DNA of 27,738 nt from Zhenhengia yiwuensis (GTDB lineage: Bacteria > Bacillota > Clostridia > Lachnospirales > Cellulosilyticaceae): assembly GCF_014384995.1 (NCBI RefSeq), contig NZ_JACRSY010000038.1, positions 1 through 27,738 of the forward strand, given 5' to 3'. Under the pieces are notes generated by a model, which was given only the letters and a program-made list of their open reading frames with translations, did no database searches and was not told where the DNA came from. The position numbers and the translations under genes are program-made. This document shows positions 16,689 through 24,083 of this stretch, piece after piece (position 1 is the stretch's first letter; the number at the start of each line of letters is the position of its first letter).

Positions 16689-19076
16689 ATGATGCAAAAA
16701 CATTATGATGCAGCAAGCATTGAAAAAGAAATGCAACAACTTTGGGAGGAGAATGATATTTATAGCTATAGATATGATAACCAGAAACAAACTTATTCTA
16801 TTGATACGCCACCTCCAACAGTAAGTGGACAATTGCACATAGGACATATTTTCTCTTATACTCAGGCAGAAATAATTGCTAGATTTAAAAGAATGCACGG
16901 ATATAACATATTCTATCCTTTTGGTTTTGATGACAATGGTTTACCTACAGAAAGACTAGTAGAAAAAGAATACCATTTATTAGCCAGAAACTTATCTAGA
17001 GAAGAAATGACCACAAAATGTACTGAAGTAGCTCAAAAATATGAACATGAATTTACATCTTTGTGGAAATCGATGGGTTTTTCAGTTGATTGGAATTTAC
17101 AGTATGAAACAATCAATCCTACAACAACACGTATTTCTCAGCGTCTATTCTTGGATCTCGTAAAGAAGGGAAAAGCCTATACCAAAGAAGCCCCAGTACT
17201 ATGGTGTACTGAGTGTCAAACATCTATTGCTCAAGCTGAATTAGAAACAGTAGAAAAGGACACAAGTTTTAACTATATACCATTTGAAGTAGACAATGAA
17301 CAACTAATAGTAGCAACCACTAGACCTGAGCTACTGTATGGCGTAGTAGCTTTATTTATCAATAGTCAAGATTCACGTTATAAAAAGTATATTGGAAAGA
17401 AAGCTATTACACCTTTATACAAACATGAAATTCCTATCTTAGGAGATGATAACGTTGAATTAGATAAGGGTACCGGAATTGTTATGTGTGCTACTTTTGG
17501 AGATATAACAGATACAAAATGGTATGATAAATATCAGCTGCCTTACAAAAAAGTTATTTTGCCTAATGGAACAATCGATAATGAAATTCCTTTTATTGGA
17601 GGATTAAGAGTAGAAAAGGCAAGAGAAATTATCATTGAGGAGCTAGTTAAACAAAACCTATTAATCAAACAAGAAACAATGACACATTTAGTAGCTTCAC
17701 ATGAGCGTTGTGGAAAATCTGTAGAAATTATTCCTTCTAAACAATGGTACATTGATATATTAACTGATAAGGATCGTTATCTACAAGCTGCTGATGAAAT
17801 TAATTGGCATCCAATCTCAATGAAAAACCGTTATATTTCATGGGTTCAGAACCTAAAATGGGATTGGTGTATTTCGAGACAACGCTATTTTGGAGTACCT
17901 ATTCCAATCTGGTACTGTAAGAAATGTGGAGCCGTTATTCTTCCACAAGAAAAAGACTTACCTATTAATCCTTTAGGAGAGACCCCTAAAACTATCTGTA
18001 AGTGTGGTGGAACTACCTTTATCCCTGAAACTGCTGTAATGGATACTTGGGCCACTTCATCTATAACACCACAAATTAATCGCAAATGGCACGAGCATGA
18101 CGAAAGATTAGAGTTAGAAATCCCAATGAGCCTTAGAACACAAGCTCATGAAATTATAAGAACTTGGGCATTTTATACTATTGTTAGAAGCTTATATCAT
18201 ACGGGTAAACTACCTTGGAAGGACATCATGATTTCAGGATTTGTTCTTGCAAAAAAAGGAGAGAAGATAAGTAAATCCAAAAATAATGGTAAACTTTCTC
18301 CCAAAATATTAATTACAGAACATTCCGCTGATGCTTTGAGATATTGGGCCGCTAATACAAAACTTGGGGCTGATACATTTTTTTCTGAATCAGAGTTAAT
18401 GCCCTCAAAGAGATTTATGAATAAACTATGGAATGCAAGTAAATTTAGTTTTATGCATTTACAGGATTTTGATAAAAACCTATTACTTTGTAAAAATAAA
18501 CCTCATTTACTTCCAGCAGATAAATGGATATTAGAGCAAATAAATCAAACAATGCTAACATGCACTAAATTGTTAGACCAATATGAAATAGGTCTAGCAA
18601 GACACGAAATAGATGACTTGTTTTGGAAAGATTTTTGTGATGATTATTTAGAGATTGTAAAAGATAGATTATATAAACCCCATATTCATGGTGAAAAAGA
18701 AAGATGTGCTGCACAATACACTATTTATTATGCATTGCTTAATATTCTTAAGTTATATGCCATCTATATTCCTCATCAAACAGAGTATATTTATCAAAGC
18801 TTTTTCAGAGTATATGAGAAATGTATTTCTATACATCTGATGGAGTGGAAAATTAACGAGGAAATAAATAATAGTATTCTAGGGTTTGGAATTGAATTGA
18901 AAAGGGTATTAGGAGAAATACGGAAATATAAATCAGAGAATAATTTATCTATGAAGACTGAACTAAAAGAATTTATAATAATAACGGATGCAATATATAT
19001 TGATTACTTTATAAGAGAATCAAAAGATATTAAAGCTTGTGGCACAATAGGAGATCTTATAATTAATACGCGATAG
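16689..19076 (+). CDS. valS: Valyl-tRNA synthetase, archaeal-type
   Basis: This 795-residue class I synthetase charges tRNA-Val. HIGH is at 50-53 within PPPTVSGQLHIGHIFSYTQ, and the KMSKS loop is KISKS at 526-530. The editing (CP1) domain follows TSIAQAELE and includes ATTRPELLYGVVAL and KGTGIVMCATFGD. Cysteine pairs in VLWCTECQ, WYCKKCGA and ICKCGG are likely zinc ligands. PPPTVSG and MDTWATSSITP are hallmarks of the archaeal/eukaryotic-like ValRS branch rather than the usual bacterial one (PPPNVTG). The protein is shorter than common bacterial ValRS (about 880) and lacks a clear C-terminal coiled coil. AAAGGAGG lies 5-8 nt before two adjacent ATGs (16689, 16692); either may be used. It could be a second ValRS or the only one. 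The T-box supports valine specificity. Confidence 0.93.
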   Translation: MMQKHYDAASIEKEMQQLWEENDIYSYRYDNQKQTYSIDTPPPTVSGQLHIGHIFSYTQAEIIARFKRMHGYNIFYPFGFDDNGLPTERLVEKEYHLLARNLSREEMTTKCTEVAQKYEHEFTSLWKSMGFSVDWNLQYETINPTTTRISQRLFLDLVKKGKAYTKEAPVLWCTECQTSIAQAELETVEKDTSFNYIPFEVDNEQLIVATTRPELLYGVVALFINSQDSRYKKYIGKKAITPLYKHEIPILGDDNVELDKGTGIVMCATFGDITDTKWYDKYQLPYKKVILPNGTIDNEIPFIGGLRVEKAREIIIEELVKQNLLIKQETMTHLVASHERCGKSVEIIPSKQWYIDILTDKDRYLQAADEINWHPISMKNRYISWVQNLKWDWCISRQRYFGVPIPIWYCKKCGAVILPQEKDLPINPLGETPKTICKCGGTTFIPETAVMDTWATSSITPQINRKWHEHDERLELEIPMSLRTQAHEIIRTWAFYTIVRSLYHTGKLPWKDIMISGFVLAKKGEKISKSKNNGKLSPKILITEHSADALRYWAANTKLGADTFFSESELMPSKRFMNKLWNASKFSFMHLQDFDKNLLLCKNKPHLLPADKWILEQINQTMLTCTKLLDQYEIGLARHEIDDLFWKDFCDDYLEIVKDRLYKPHIHGEKERCAAQYTIYYALLNILKLYAIYIPHQTEYIYQSFFRVYEKCISIHLMEWKINEEINNSILGFGIELKRVLGEIRKYKSENNLSMKTELKEFIIITDAIYIDYFIRESKDIKACGTIGDLIINTR

Positions 19077-19092
19077 ACTTAGGCACTAATAA

Positions 19093-19144
19093 AATATAAA
19101 ACATAGTTAATAGATCCACTTGGAGATTAACCGTGTTTTATATT
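19093..19144 (+). terminator. Long AT-rich hairpin after valS
   Basis: AATATAAAACA (19093-19103) pairs with TGTTTTATATT (19134-19144), and GTTAAT (19106-19111) with ATTAAC (19126-19131), separated by a 2-nt internal loop. It lies 16 nt after the valS stop. It has no clear T-tract beyond the stem, so termination is likely but not certain. Confidence 0.5.
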
Positions 19145-19224
19145 CTATACATGATAGAAGAGAGGAAGTTAAATGTAAACACTTTTGTGTCAAAAACAAT
19201 ATATTAACACATTTATGTCACTAT

Positions 19225-19297
19225 ACATTATAGATGGGTTTTAGGTATAAGAAGAGCGGTTTTCTTTATACAAGTAACTCTTCGCGAAATACAAGTT
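19225..19297. repeat. ~73-nt repeat element, copy A
   Basis: This copy matches the element at 19842-19913 at roughly 59 of 73 positions by hand alignment with one single-base gap. Most differences are A/G or C/T changes. Shared cores are GGTATA-rGArGAG and TAACT-x-TTCGCGAAA-x-ACAAGTT, with the self-complementary TTCGCGAA at 19281-19288. The two copies flank the small gene at 19510-19740. I do not recognise the family. Confidence 0.7.
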
Positions 19298-19331
19298 ATC
19301 TATACCTAAATCTCTATAAGTATTATTATTG

Positions 19332-19375
19332 ATAGGGTTATCTATATTGTATATATAGAGTATAGATAACCCTAT
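19332..19375. repeat. Perfect 15-bp inverted repeat upstream of the small gene
   Basis: ATAGGGTTATCTATA (19332-19346) pairs perfectly with 19361-19375 around a 14-nt AT-rich loop. It follows repeat copy A by 34 nt. It could end a short transcript from copy A or form part of the same RNA; no T-tract follows. Confidence 0.6.
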
Positions 19376-19392
19376 TATATGTATTGTACTTT

Positions 19393-19454
19393 GTATAAAC
19401 TCAGAATTTTTAGTATAAACTATACTATCCTATTAATTAGGAATATGCTATACT
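19393..19454 (+). promoter_or_regulatory. Extended -10 promoter with paired direct repeats
   Basis: TGCTATACT (19446-19454) is an extended -10 element 55 nt before the small gene. Upstream, GTATAAACT occurs twice (19393-19401 and 19413-19421) exactly 20 bp apart, about two helical turns. That spacing suits a dimeric activator or repressor. No good -35 hexamer is seen. Confidence 0.45.
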
Positions 19455-19509
19455 TAATTAATGATATTCTTATAAGCCAATAGCTGAGAATTTAAGGAGG
19501 ATGATAATT

Positions 19510-19740
19510 ATGGAAGATAGCGTAAAAGGAACTGTGATTTCTGTTATTAAACTAGGGGGACTCAAAGTTATTAATCAGGTACAATTTCCACATCTAATAA
19601 CAGTTCAATACAATGTGAATGAAACTACTTATAAAAAAAGAAAGTATATCAGTGCAAGCAATATTTGTCCTCAACAAGGTGATTTGGTAGTTGTATTGTA
19701 TAAGAAAGAAAAACCTTCTAAGTGCAGAATTACGCTATAA
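19510..19740 (+). CDS. Small conserved-looking beta-barrel protein, function unknown
   Basis: The protein has 76 residues from ATG 19510, which lies 9 nt after a perfect AAGGAGG (19494-19500); the ATG at 19501 abuts that site and is unlikely. It has no TM segment or signal peptide. The pattern of short alternating strands (GTVISVIKLGG; LITVQYNVNETTYKKRKYI; GDLVVVLYKKEKPSKCRITL) resembles the small SH3/OB-like domains of the DUF3592 type found in Firmicutes, usually with the ending 'V.Y....P....' as here. Basic residues are frequent, so nucleic-acid binding is possible but unproven. Its notable feature is context: it sits alone between two related ~73-nt repeats and other strong inverted repeats. 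I do not recognise a specific function. Confidence 0.65.
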   Translation: MEDSVKGTVISVIKLGGLKVINQVQFPHLITVQYNVNETTYKKRKYISASNICPQQGDLVVVLYKKEKPSKCRITL

Positions 19741-19748
19741 AAGATATC

Positions 19749-19772
19749 TTGACAAATGGTTATTTTTGTCAA
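19749..19772. repeat. Short inverted repeat just after the small gene
   Basis: TTGACAAA (19749-19756) and TTTGTCAA (19765-19772) form a perfect 8-bp repeat with an 8-nt loop, 8 nt after the stop codon. A further TTGACA at 19788-19793 followed by TATAAA (19809-19814) could be a promoter for the element downstream, though the 15-nt spacing is short. Confidence 0.4.
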
Positions 19773-19798
19773 CAATATCAGATACTGTTGACAATAGA

Positions 19799-19859
19799 AA
19801 ACCCTACCTATAAAACAAATTGTTCCATAGCAGAACAGGAAACCTTATAGGTGGGGTTT
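19799..19859. repeat. 15-bp stem with inner hairpin leading into repeat copy B
   Basis: AAACCCTACCTATAA (19799-19813) pairs with TTATAGGTGGGGTTT (19845-19859) over 15 bp with one G-T pair. Within the loop TGTTC (19821-19825) pairs with GAACA (19833-19837). The right arm is also the first part of repeat copy B, so the stem and the repeat probably belong to one structured RNA. Confidence 0.6.
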
Positions 19860-19913
19860 GGGTATAGGAGGAGTGATTTACTTATATAATTAACTATTCG
19901 CGAAACACAAGTT
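19842..19913. repeat. ~73-nt repeat element, copy B
   Basis: This is the second copy of the element described at 19225-19297, in the same orientation and 72 nt long. TTCGCGAA is at 19897-19904. The rest of the gap up to the next gene (19914-20071) is AT-rich, with nothing further I can name. Confidence 0.7.
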
Positions 19914-20071
19914 TTACGAAATTTTTACTATATAAGTAACTGAAATACCTTATAGGCACTCTTTTTATATTTTTTATGTATTATATACTTTCCTTTTGTA
20001 CTCTCTACATTCTTAATTTTTAATGTAATAAAATTTTAGAACATATTTTTCAATCCCCTAGGATCCTTATG

Positions 20072-20494
20072 TTAATTATAAGTTTCTACCAAAGATTTCT
20101 GTATATACTGATACCATAGCATTCTTAATTGTTCACCAGCACCATATTTCATTTTATAGCTTTTGCCATCTATCAATAGATAAGGATTACAAAGACTTAA
20201 TTGTATTTTATTACCATCTTTCATATTTAACGTAAAATGTATCATACTTACTTCATATTTATTAGGCCTTTCTTCCTCTTGAATAATAATCCTTTTTAGA
20301 AGTCTTGATAGCACTTTTATATGTTCACTTTCTTCAATACGCACACTTACATCACTAAAATCTGTATTTAATAAAATATCTCCTATTTCATCTGCTACGA
20401 GATGCTCAAAGGGCTTATTACCATAATTATTACTTATCATAAATATAATAATGATACTTATAATAATTACCATGTATCCTATATTCTTTTTCAT
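20072..20494 (-). CDS. Single-TM hypothetical protein, DUF5301-like
   Basis: The protein has 140 residues. The N-terminus is a strongly hydrophobic signal-anchor (about 5-22, MVIIISIIIIFMIS) with no lipobox cysteine, so the remaining 115 residues should lie outside the membrane. The soluble part (VSVRIEESEHIKVLSRLLKRI...FTLNMKDGNKIQLSLCNPYLLIDGKSYKMKYGAGEQLRMLW) follows the pattern of the DUF5301 family of small clostridial exported proteins; this is from memory and not certain. The ribosome site is a modest GGAA. It lies downstream of the XRE-TPR gene on the same strand but a terminator and 263 nt separate them, so it is probably transcribed alone. Function unknown. Confidence 0.7.
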   Translation of the reverse strand: MKKNIGYMVIIISIIIIFMISNNYGNKPFEHLVADEIGDILLNTDFSDVSVRIEESEHIKVLSRLLKRIIIQEEERPNKYEVSMIHFTLNMKDGNKIQLSLCNPYLLIDGKSYKMKYGAGEQLRMLWYQYIQKSLVETYN

Positions 20495-20733
20495 AGTTTT
20501 CTCTATTCCTTTCTCTATCTTTTCACAGTATGGTTATTCGAGTATTCAAATTCCTTGAGCAATCCTATTATAATAATATTCTTTTTTATTCTTTCTTTGT
20601 TCTATATATTCTTATATTTATCATATTCATTATATTTTTACAATAAAATTTACAGAAATATTCAACTTTCATTACAAAAATAACTAAATAAATTATATGC
20701 CTTCTACATAAACTAAATTAAAAAAATAAGTAG

Positions 20734-20788
20734 ATTAAATAACTTAAAAGCCCCCTATTAAATAGAGGAGCTTTTTAAGTTATTTAAT
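20734..20788. terminator. Long hairpin terminator at the 3' end of the XRE-TPR gene
   Basis: The arm 20734-20750 (ATTAAATAACTTAAAAG) pairs with 20771-20788 apart from one bulged base, and CTATT/AATAG continues the stem inward. It overlaps the last codons and stop (20758) of the minus-strand regulator, and its lower stem supplies T-rich sequence on both strands. The 20495-20733 stretch beyond it is very AT-rich with no gene. Confidence 0.7.
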
Positions 20789-21801
20789 CTTTCAATTTCT
20801 CTCATAGGGGCATCGAGTGCCTCTCCCGTTGTGATACCATGATCTTCTTGTAAGACCATCATGTATTGTTCCCATATTTTTATTGCTTTTTCATACTCCC
20901 CTCGTTCTTCATATAAAGGTGCTAGGGAACATAATCCATCTACCAATCTAGGTTTTTCTTGCATATCAAAGCACTGATGGTAATCCTTCATGGCTTCTTC
21001 TACTCTATCTAATTTTAAGAAACGGTCTGCACGACATGCGTATACTTGCCATATATGGGTAAAGCGTTTAACTGTCTCATTCCATATTTCAACTGCTTCT
21101 TCTCTATGTCCTAAGCCTAATTGTATATCTCCTTCAAAAATATAGAATACATAACGATCTTCTACTTTCCTAGCCTGCTTAATCACTCGCTCTGCTTCCT
21201 TAAATCTAGAATCAGCAATAAGCTGGTTAATGAGTATAATATACCCTGTTATATATGTTGGGTTCTGTATAATGAAGTTCTGATAAAACTTTATGAGTTC
21301 TGAATGATTATCAATATAACCATCTCCTGTAATACCTTGGCTAGCTTCTATCAGTCTTACATGTAAAGAGCGATTAGTTGGCTCATAAAGTAATGCCTCT
21401 TTAGCATAGGTTTTAGCTAATTCATGATCTGATTTTGCCCTATGGTTATAAAGTTTAGACAATAAACAAAGTGCCTCTATATTTTGTGAATCTTGCATAA
21501 GCAATTCATTTAGGAACTTCTTTGCATAGGCAAACCCTTCATCTGAAATAATACGCTCATTCAGTAACATGTTATCTATACGTTTAAAATGCTCCTCATC
21601 TGATAATTTGAAGAAATCATCTATTGTCACACCAAAAAATATAGAAAGCTGTGGAAGTAATGCAATATCTGGTGTATTAGCATCTGTTTCCCATTTAGAG
21701 ACTGCTTGGTAAGAAATCCCTAAATAATTGGCAAGTTCTTCTTGTGTAATGCCTTTTTGCAATCGTAGGCTTTTAATACATTTACCTATTTCTAATTTCA
21801 T
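20758..21801 (-). CDS. XRE-family regulator with TPR-like C-terminal domain
   Basis: The protein has 347 residues. Residues 1-65 are a Cro/C1-type helix-turn-helix (IKSLRLQKGITQEELANYLGISYQAVSKWE). From about 75 to 335 the protein is a run of helical hairpins with TPR character (AKTYAKEALLYEPTNRSLHVRLIEA; AMKDYHQCFDMQEKP; APLYEERGEYEKAIKIWEQYM). This resembles the common clostridial XRE-TPR regulators of unknown ligand; some relatives bind peptides (RRNPP type), but no partner peptide gene is seen here. AGGAG lies 10 nt before the ATG. A promoter TTGTTT - 17 nt - TAAAAT is visible on the minus strand (21866-21894). It has no obvious target operon next to it. Confidence 0.88.
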   Translation of the reverse strand: MKLEIGKCIKSLRLQKGITQEELANYLGISYQAVSKWETDANTPDIALLPQLSIFFGVTIDDFFKLSDEEHFKRIDNMLLNERIISDEGFAYAKKFLNELLMQDSQNIEALCLLSKLYNHRAKSDHELAKTYAKEALLYEPTNRSLHVRLIEASQGITGDGYIDNHSELIKFYQNFIIQNPTYITGYIILINQLIADSRFKEAERVIKQARKVEDRYVFYIFEGDIQLGLGHREEAVEIWNETVKRFTHIWQVYACRADRFLKLDRVEEAMKDYHQCFDMQEKPRLVDGLCSLAPLYEERGEYEKAIKIWEQYMMVLQEDHGITTGEALDAPMREIERLNNLKSSSI

Positions 21802-21865
21802 GCCTGCTTCTCCTATCTTACCACTATTTAATACTTGAATAATTCGGCCGCCTCATTACAACTTT

Positions 21866-21894
21866 ATTTTAAGGTATATACTTTCATTAAACAA
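21866..21894 (-). promoter_or_regulatory. Promoter of the XRE-TPR gene
   Basis: On the minus strand TTGTTT (21889-21894), a 17-nt spacer and TAAAAT (21866-21871) lie 65 nt before the start codon. Confidence 0.6.
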
Positions 21895-21948
21895 TAAAGC
21901 ATTTCTAGAGTCTACTCAAGCGTAAGTTGAGTCAAATAGGAGTTGTCT

Positions 21949-22725
21949 CTACCATGTAGTAGGCTTCGTTAAATGTTTTGGTAATTGAGTTGCTTTATTT
22001 CCTCTTGCGGCATTAACCTGCATTTGTGTTAGAAAAATGCTCTCACTTAAATCTGTATTTTGAATGTTAGTATCTCGTAGATCTGCTCCTAAAAAGTTAG
22101 TGCCTTTTAAGCTACACCCTTCTAAATTAGCCATAATCAAAAAGGACATGCTGAAATCTTTCCCATCAAGATTTGCCCTTTTAAAGTTTTTCCCCATATA
22201 ATCTACTTTTTTAGGCTGACTAGTATTTATGCTTTTTAAGATAGTATTAACGCTTTTTCTATAACTCTCTATATCTAGCATCAGAATTTCATTAGGGGAT
22301 AATGTTGTCATATGCTCATTCTTCCTTATGAGTGTGCGTATGTCTTCTTGCATCTTTTGATTATTACTCATCCTATAAGTCTCCAGCAAATACCATAGCA
22401 TCTGATGTAATTGTGTAACAATATGAAAAACCTTGAACATCTGCTCTCGGCAATGAGGGCTCTTTCTCCAGTCTTCCCCTTTGTAAATTATTTGTGTAAC
22501 TTTTTGACCTGCTCCAAAGCAATCATAGGAAAGACAGCCTTTTAATTTTCTTTCTATAAGCTCATGATGGCTGTGACAACGAAAGTCTGACAATAAATTT
22601 TTACATGGTGTACCCGCTACTTTATCGTAAGGAAAGCCATCTGTTTTAGTGCAGTATAATGCAATGCAACATAGCCCACAACACTTTTGGCAATCTATAG
22701 TTAAGGCATTGTATAATTTTCCCAT
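21949..22725 (-). CDS. Cysteine-rich pentapeptide-repeat protein
   Basis: The protein has 258 residues. The N-terminal part is dense in cysteines (Cys12, 15, 16, 19, 20, 25, then a Cys in AGTPCKNL, FRCHSHHEL, KGCLSYDCFGAGQKV). This matches the N-terminal module of a family of pentapeptide-repeat proteins with the hallmark KGC-x-x-YDCFGAGQ; such clusters resemble YkgJ-type metal-chelating motifs. The middle (about 85-180) is helical. Residues about 180-235 form a short pentapeptide right-handed helix (ANLEGCSLKGTNFLGADLRDTNIQNTDLSES). Function unknown; the cysteines suggest metal or iron-sulfur binding, and the short beta-helix is too small to be a typical gyrase mimic. AGGAG lies about 9 nt before the ATG. 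A small stem (AAGGATTT 22741-22748 / AAATCCTT 22756-22763) lies in its leader. Confidence 0.85.
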   Translation of the reverse strand: MGKLYNALTIDCQKCCGLCCIALYCTKTDGFPYDKVAGTPCKNLLSDFRCHSHHELIERKLKGCLSYDCFGAGQKVTQIIYKGEDWRKSPHCREQMFKVFHIVTQLHQMLWYLLETYRMSNNQKMQEDIRTLIRKNEHMTTLSPNEILMLDIESYRKSVNTILKSINTSQPKKVDYMGKNFKRANLDGKDFSMSFLIMANLEGCSLKGTNFLGADLRDTNIQNTDLSESIFLTQMQVNAARGNKATQLPKHLTKPTTW

Positions 22726-22914
22726 TTAAGTTTCTCCTATAAGGATTTATTGCTCAAATCCTTTTTATTAATATAATTACATATTATCATGCAATTTTAT
22801 AAATCTATATACTAGTATAAAGTAAGGTTCATCTTTTGCTACTTTACTATTCTTTTGGATCATACTTTCTAATTGACGTTAATAAAATTTTTTATAATTT
22901 TATGACGCATTTGC

Positions 22915-23329
22915 TATACTTATCCGTATATATATAAGTGTAAGGACGTGAAACGAATCCTAGGCCAGTTTCATATCCTACATCTTGTAAGTTGTTGAGT
23001 AAACAGTTAGTCCCCCCTTCTAACTTCTAGCTCATTCACTTACATGAACTTTGCAGCAAGCGTCGTGGCAGCTCTTGTTGCAAGGGGCATCACCTATATA
23101 TAAGTGCTCAAAGCTTTACCAGTTTCAAATGAATAAGATTAGGCTCATCTATCCTAAGTCTTAGCGTCCTACGTGCTACCCCAATAGTCTTAAGGTGATA
23201 CATGCAGTGGCATCCCTTTCCCCTATAGCCTCTTGGTCATACCCACCTAGTACCTACAGCCTTATATAAGAAATGTCTCACCTATTCATTCTACTCTTGT
23301 AAAACCTTAAGTTACTTAAGTTTTGCCAC
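22915..23329. ncRNA. Candidate large structured non-coding RNA, family unknown
   Basis: This stretch has no credible reading frame and a clearly higher G+C content than its flanks, with many nested inverted repeats. Examples, read on the minus strand: GTAAGT...TGAG...GTTAG-loop-CTAAC...CTCA...ACTTAC; CTTGCAACAAG...CTTGCTGCAAAG; TGAAAC...GTTTCA inside a second outer stem. On the plus strand an extended -10 TGCTATACT (22912-22920) precedes it and a strong terminator (23390-23425) follows. The purine-rich loops (AAGGGGGGA) would favour the minus strand, so strand is left open. TATATATAAGTG occurs at both ends of its left part. I tested it by eye against RNase P, tmRNA, SRP, 6S, group II intron domain V and common riboswitches and saw no match. 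Confidence 0.6.
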
Positions 23330-23382
23330 AAAAAGCCCGCATAAAACCATTAAATTTAAGGGGGATGGTTTTATGCTAGCTT
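23330..23382 (-). terminator. Second terminator after pnuC
   Basis: GCATAAAACCAT (23339-23350) pairs perfectly with ATGGTTTTATGC (23365-23376), extended by AAGC/GCTT across a 2-nt internal loop. On the minus strand a CTTTTTG tract follows. With the hairpin at 23390 it makes a tandem terminator for the beta-galactosidase/pnuC transcript. Confidence 0.7.
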
Positions 23383-23389
23383 ATATTGT

Positions 23390-23425
23390 AAAAATCCTCG
23401 TAGTTCTTTTACTACGAGGATTTTT
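23390..23425. terminator. Strong bidirectional terminator next to pnuC
   Basis: AAAAATCCTCGTAG (23390-23403) pairs perfectly over 14 bp with 23412-23425 around an 8-nt loop, with T5 at the end on either strand. It lies 4 nt past the pnuC stop and would also end any plus-strand RNA from the structured region. Confidence 0.9.
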
Positions 23426-23429
23426 CTAT

Positions 23430-24068
23430 CTATTTTTTGATATATTGCTCATAAACAGCTATTATAGAATTAATAGAAACAATTAGATAAAAGGCTGCAA
23501 TAGAAAAGCCACTTCCTGTTTCAAGCATCTGATAAGTCCATAAAATCGTTCCACAAACACCTGACATTAAAGTAATCATATAGGCATTTTTATAGCAGAA
23601 TGCGAGCAATAAACAAGCACTCACACTAAATACAAAGAATACACTATCAACTAGTACATTGGTACTATTAGAGAGTTGAAGCACAAAATACATCACAATG
23701 CCTAGGGCAATCATTGCAAACCCTAACATACTATTTTGCCTAAAAGACATTTTCTTCATAATAGCTTCTGTACTTTCCTTCTTTTTTCTCCAACTTATAA
23801 AGCTATATAGGGCCATTGGTGCCTGTAAAAAGAGCATAAATATAAAAGTGGCATAAATCTGTCCATTATAAGCTAGTATTCCATTTGTAATGGCATAGAC
23901 AAATCCAAATAAGAATCCTACTGGGTTATTCAAAGATACAAGGAAATTAAATACCACACCTATAATAGAAACACCTATGGCATACCAAGTATCACTTGAA
24001 AAAATACCGGATAGTAAAATAATAATGAATTGTATAAGGAGTATTAATCTATATTTTTTATTATTCAT
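23430..24068 (-). CDS. pnuC: PnuC-family nicotinamide riboside/vitamin transporter
   Basis: This 212-residue membrane protein has about seven hydrophobic helices. The family core is clear: NPVGFLFGFVYAITNGILAYNGQIYATFIFMLFLQAPMALYSFISWRKKK, matching the PnuC pattern of a Gly/Asn/Tyr-rich pair of helices ending in a W before a basic loop. PnuC proteins import nicotinamide riboside for NAD synthesis by facilitated diffusion with internal trapping; relatives (PnuT, PnuX) carry thiamine or riboflavin. No kinase (NadR) or riboswitch is beside it, so the exact vitamin is open. It starts 15 nt after the beta-galactosidase stop and shares its transcript, with only a weak ribosome site, an unusual pairing. 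Confidence 0.85.
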   Translation of the reverse strand: MNNKKYRLILLIQFIIILLSGIFSSDTWYAIGVSIIGVVFNFLVSLNNPVGFLFGFVYAITNGILAYNGQIYATFIFMLFLQAPMALYSFISWRKKKESTEAIMKKMSFRQNSMLGFAMIALGIVMYFVLQLSNSTNVLVDSVFFVFSVSACLLLAFCYKNAYMITLMSGVCGTILWTYQMLETGSGFSIAAFYLIVSINSIIAVYEQYIKK

Positions 24069-24083
24069 TATCTTCTATGCCTC

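Noticed and set aside
20402..20683. Plus-strand frame of 93 codons, hydrophobic
   Set aside because: It overlaps the opposite-strand signal-anchor gene and AT-rich spacer, has no ribosome site and is low-complexity; chance frame.
22926..23330. RNase P RNA, tmRNA or group II intron in the structured gap
   Set aside because: None of the hallmark conserved segments (P4 core, tRNA-like ends, domain V) could be found on either strand.
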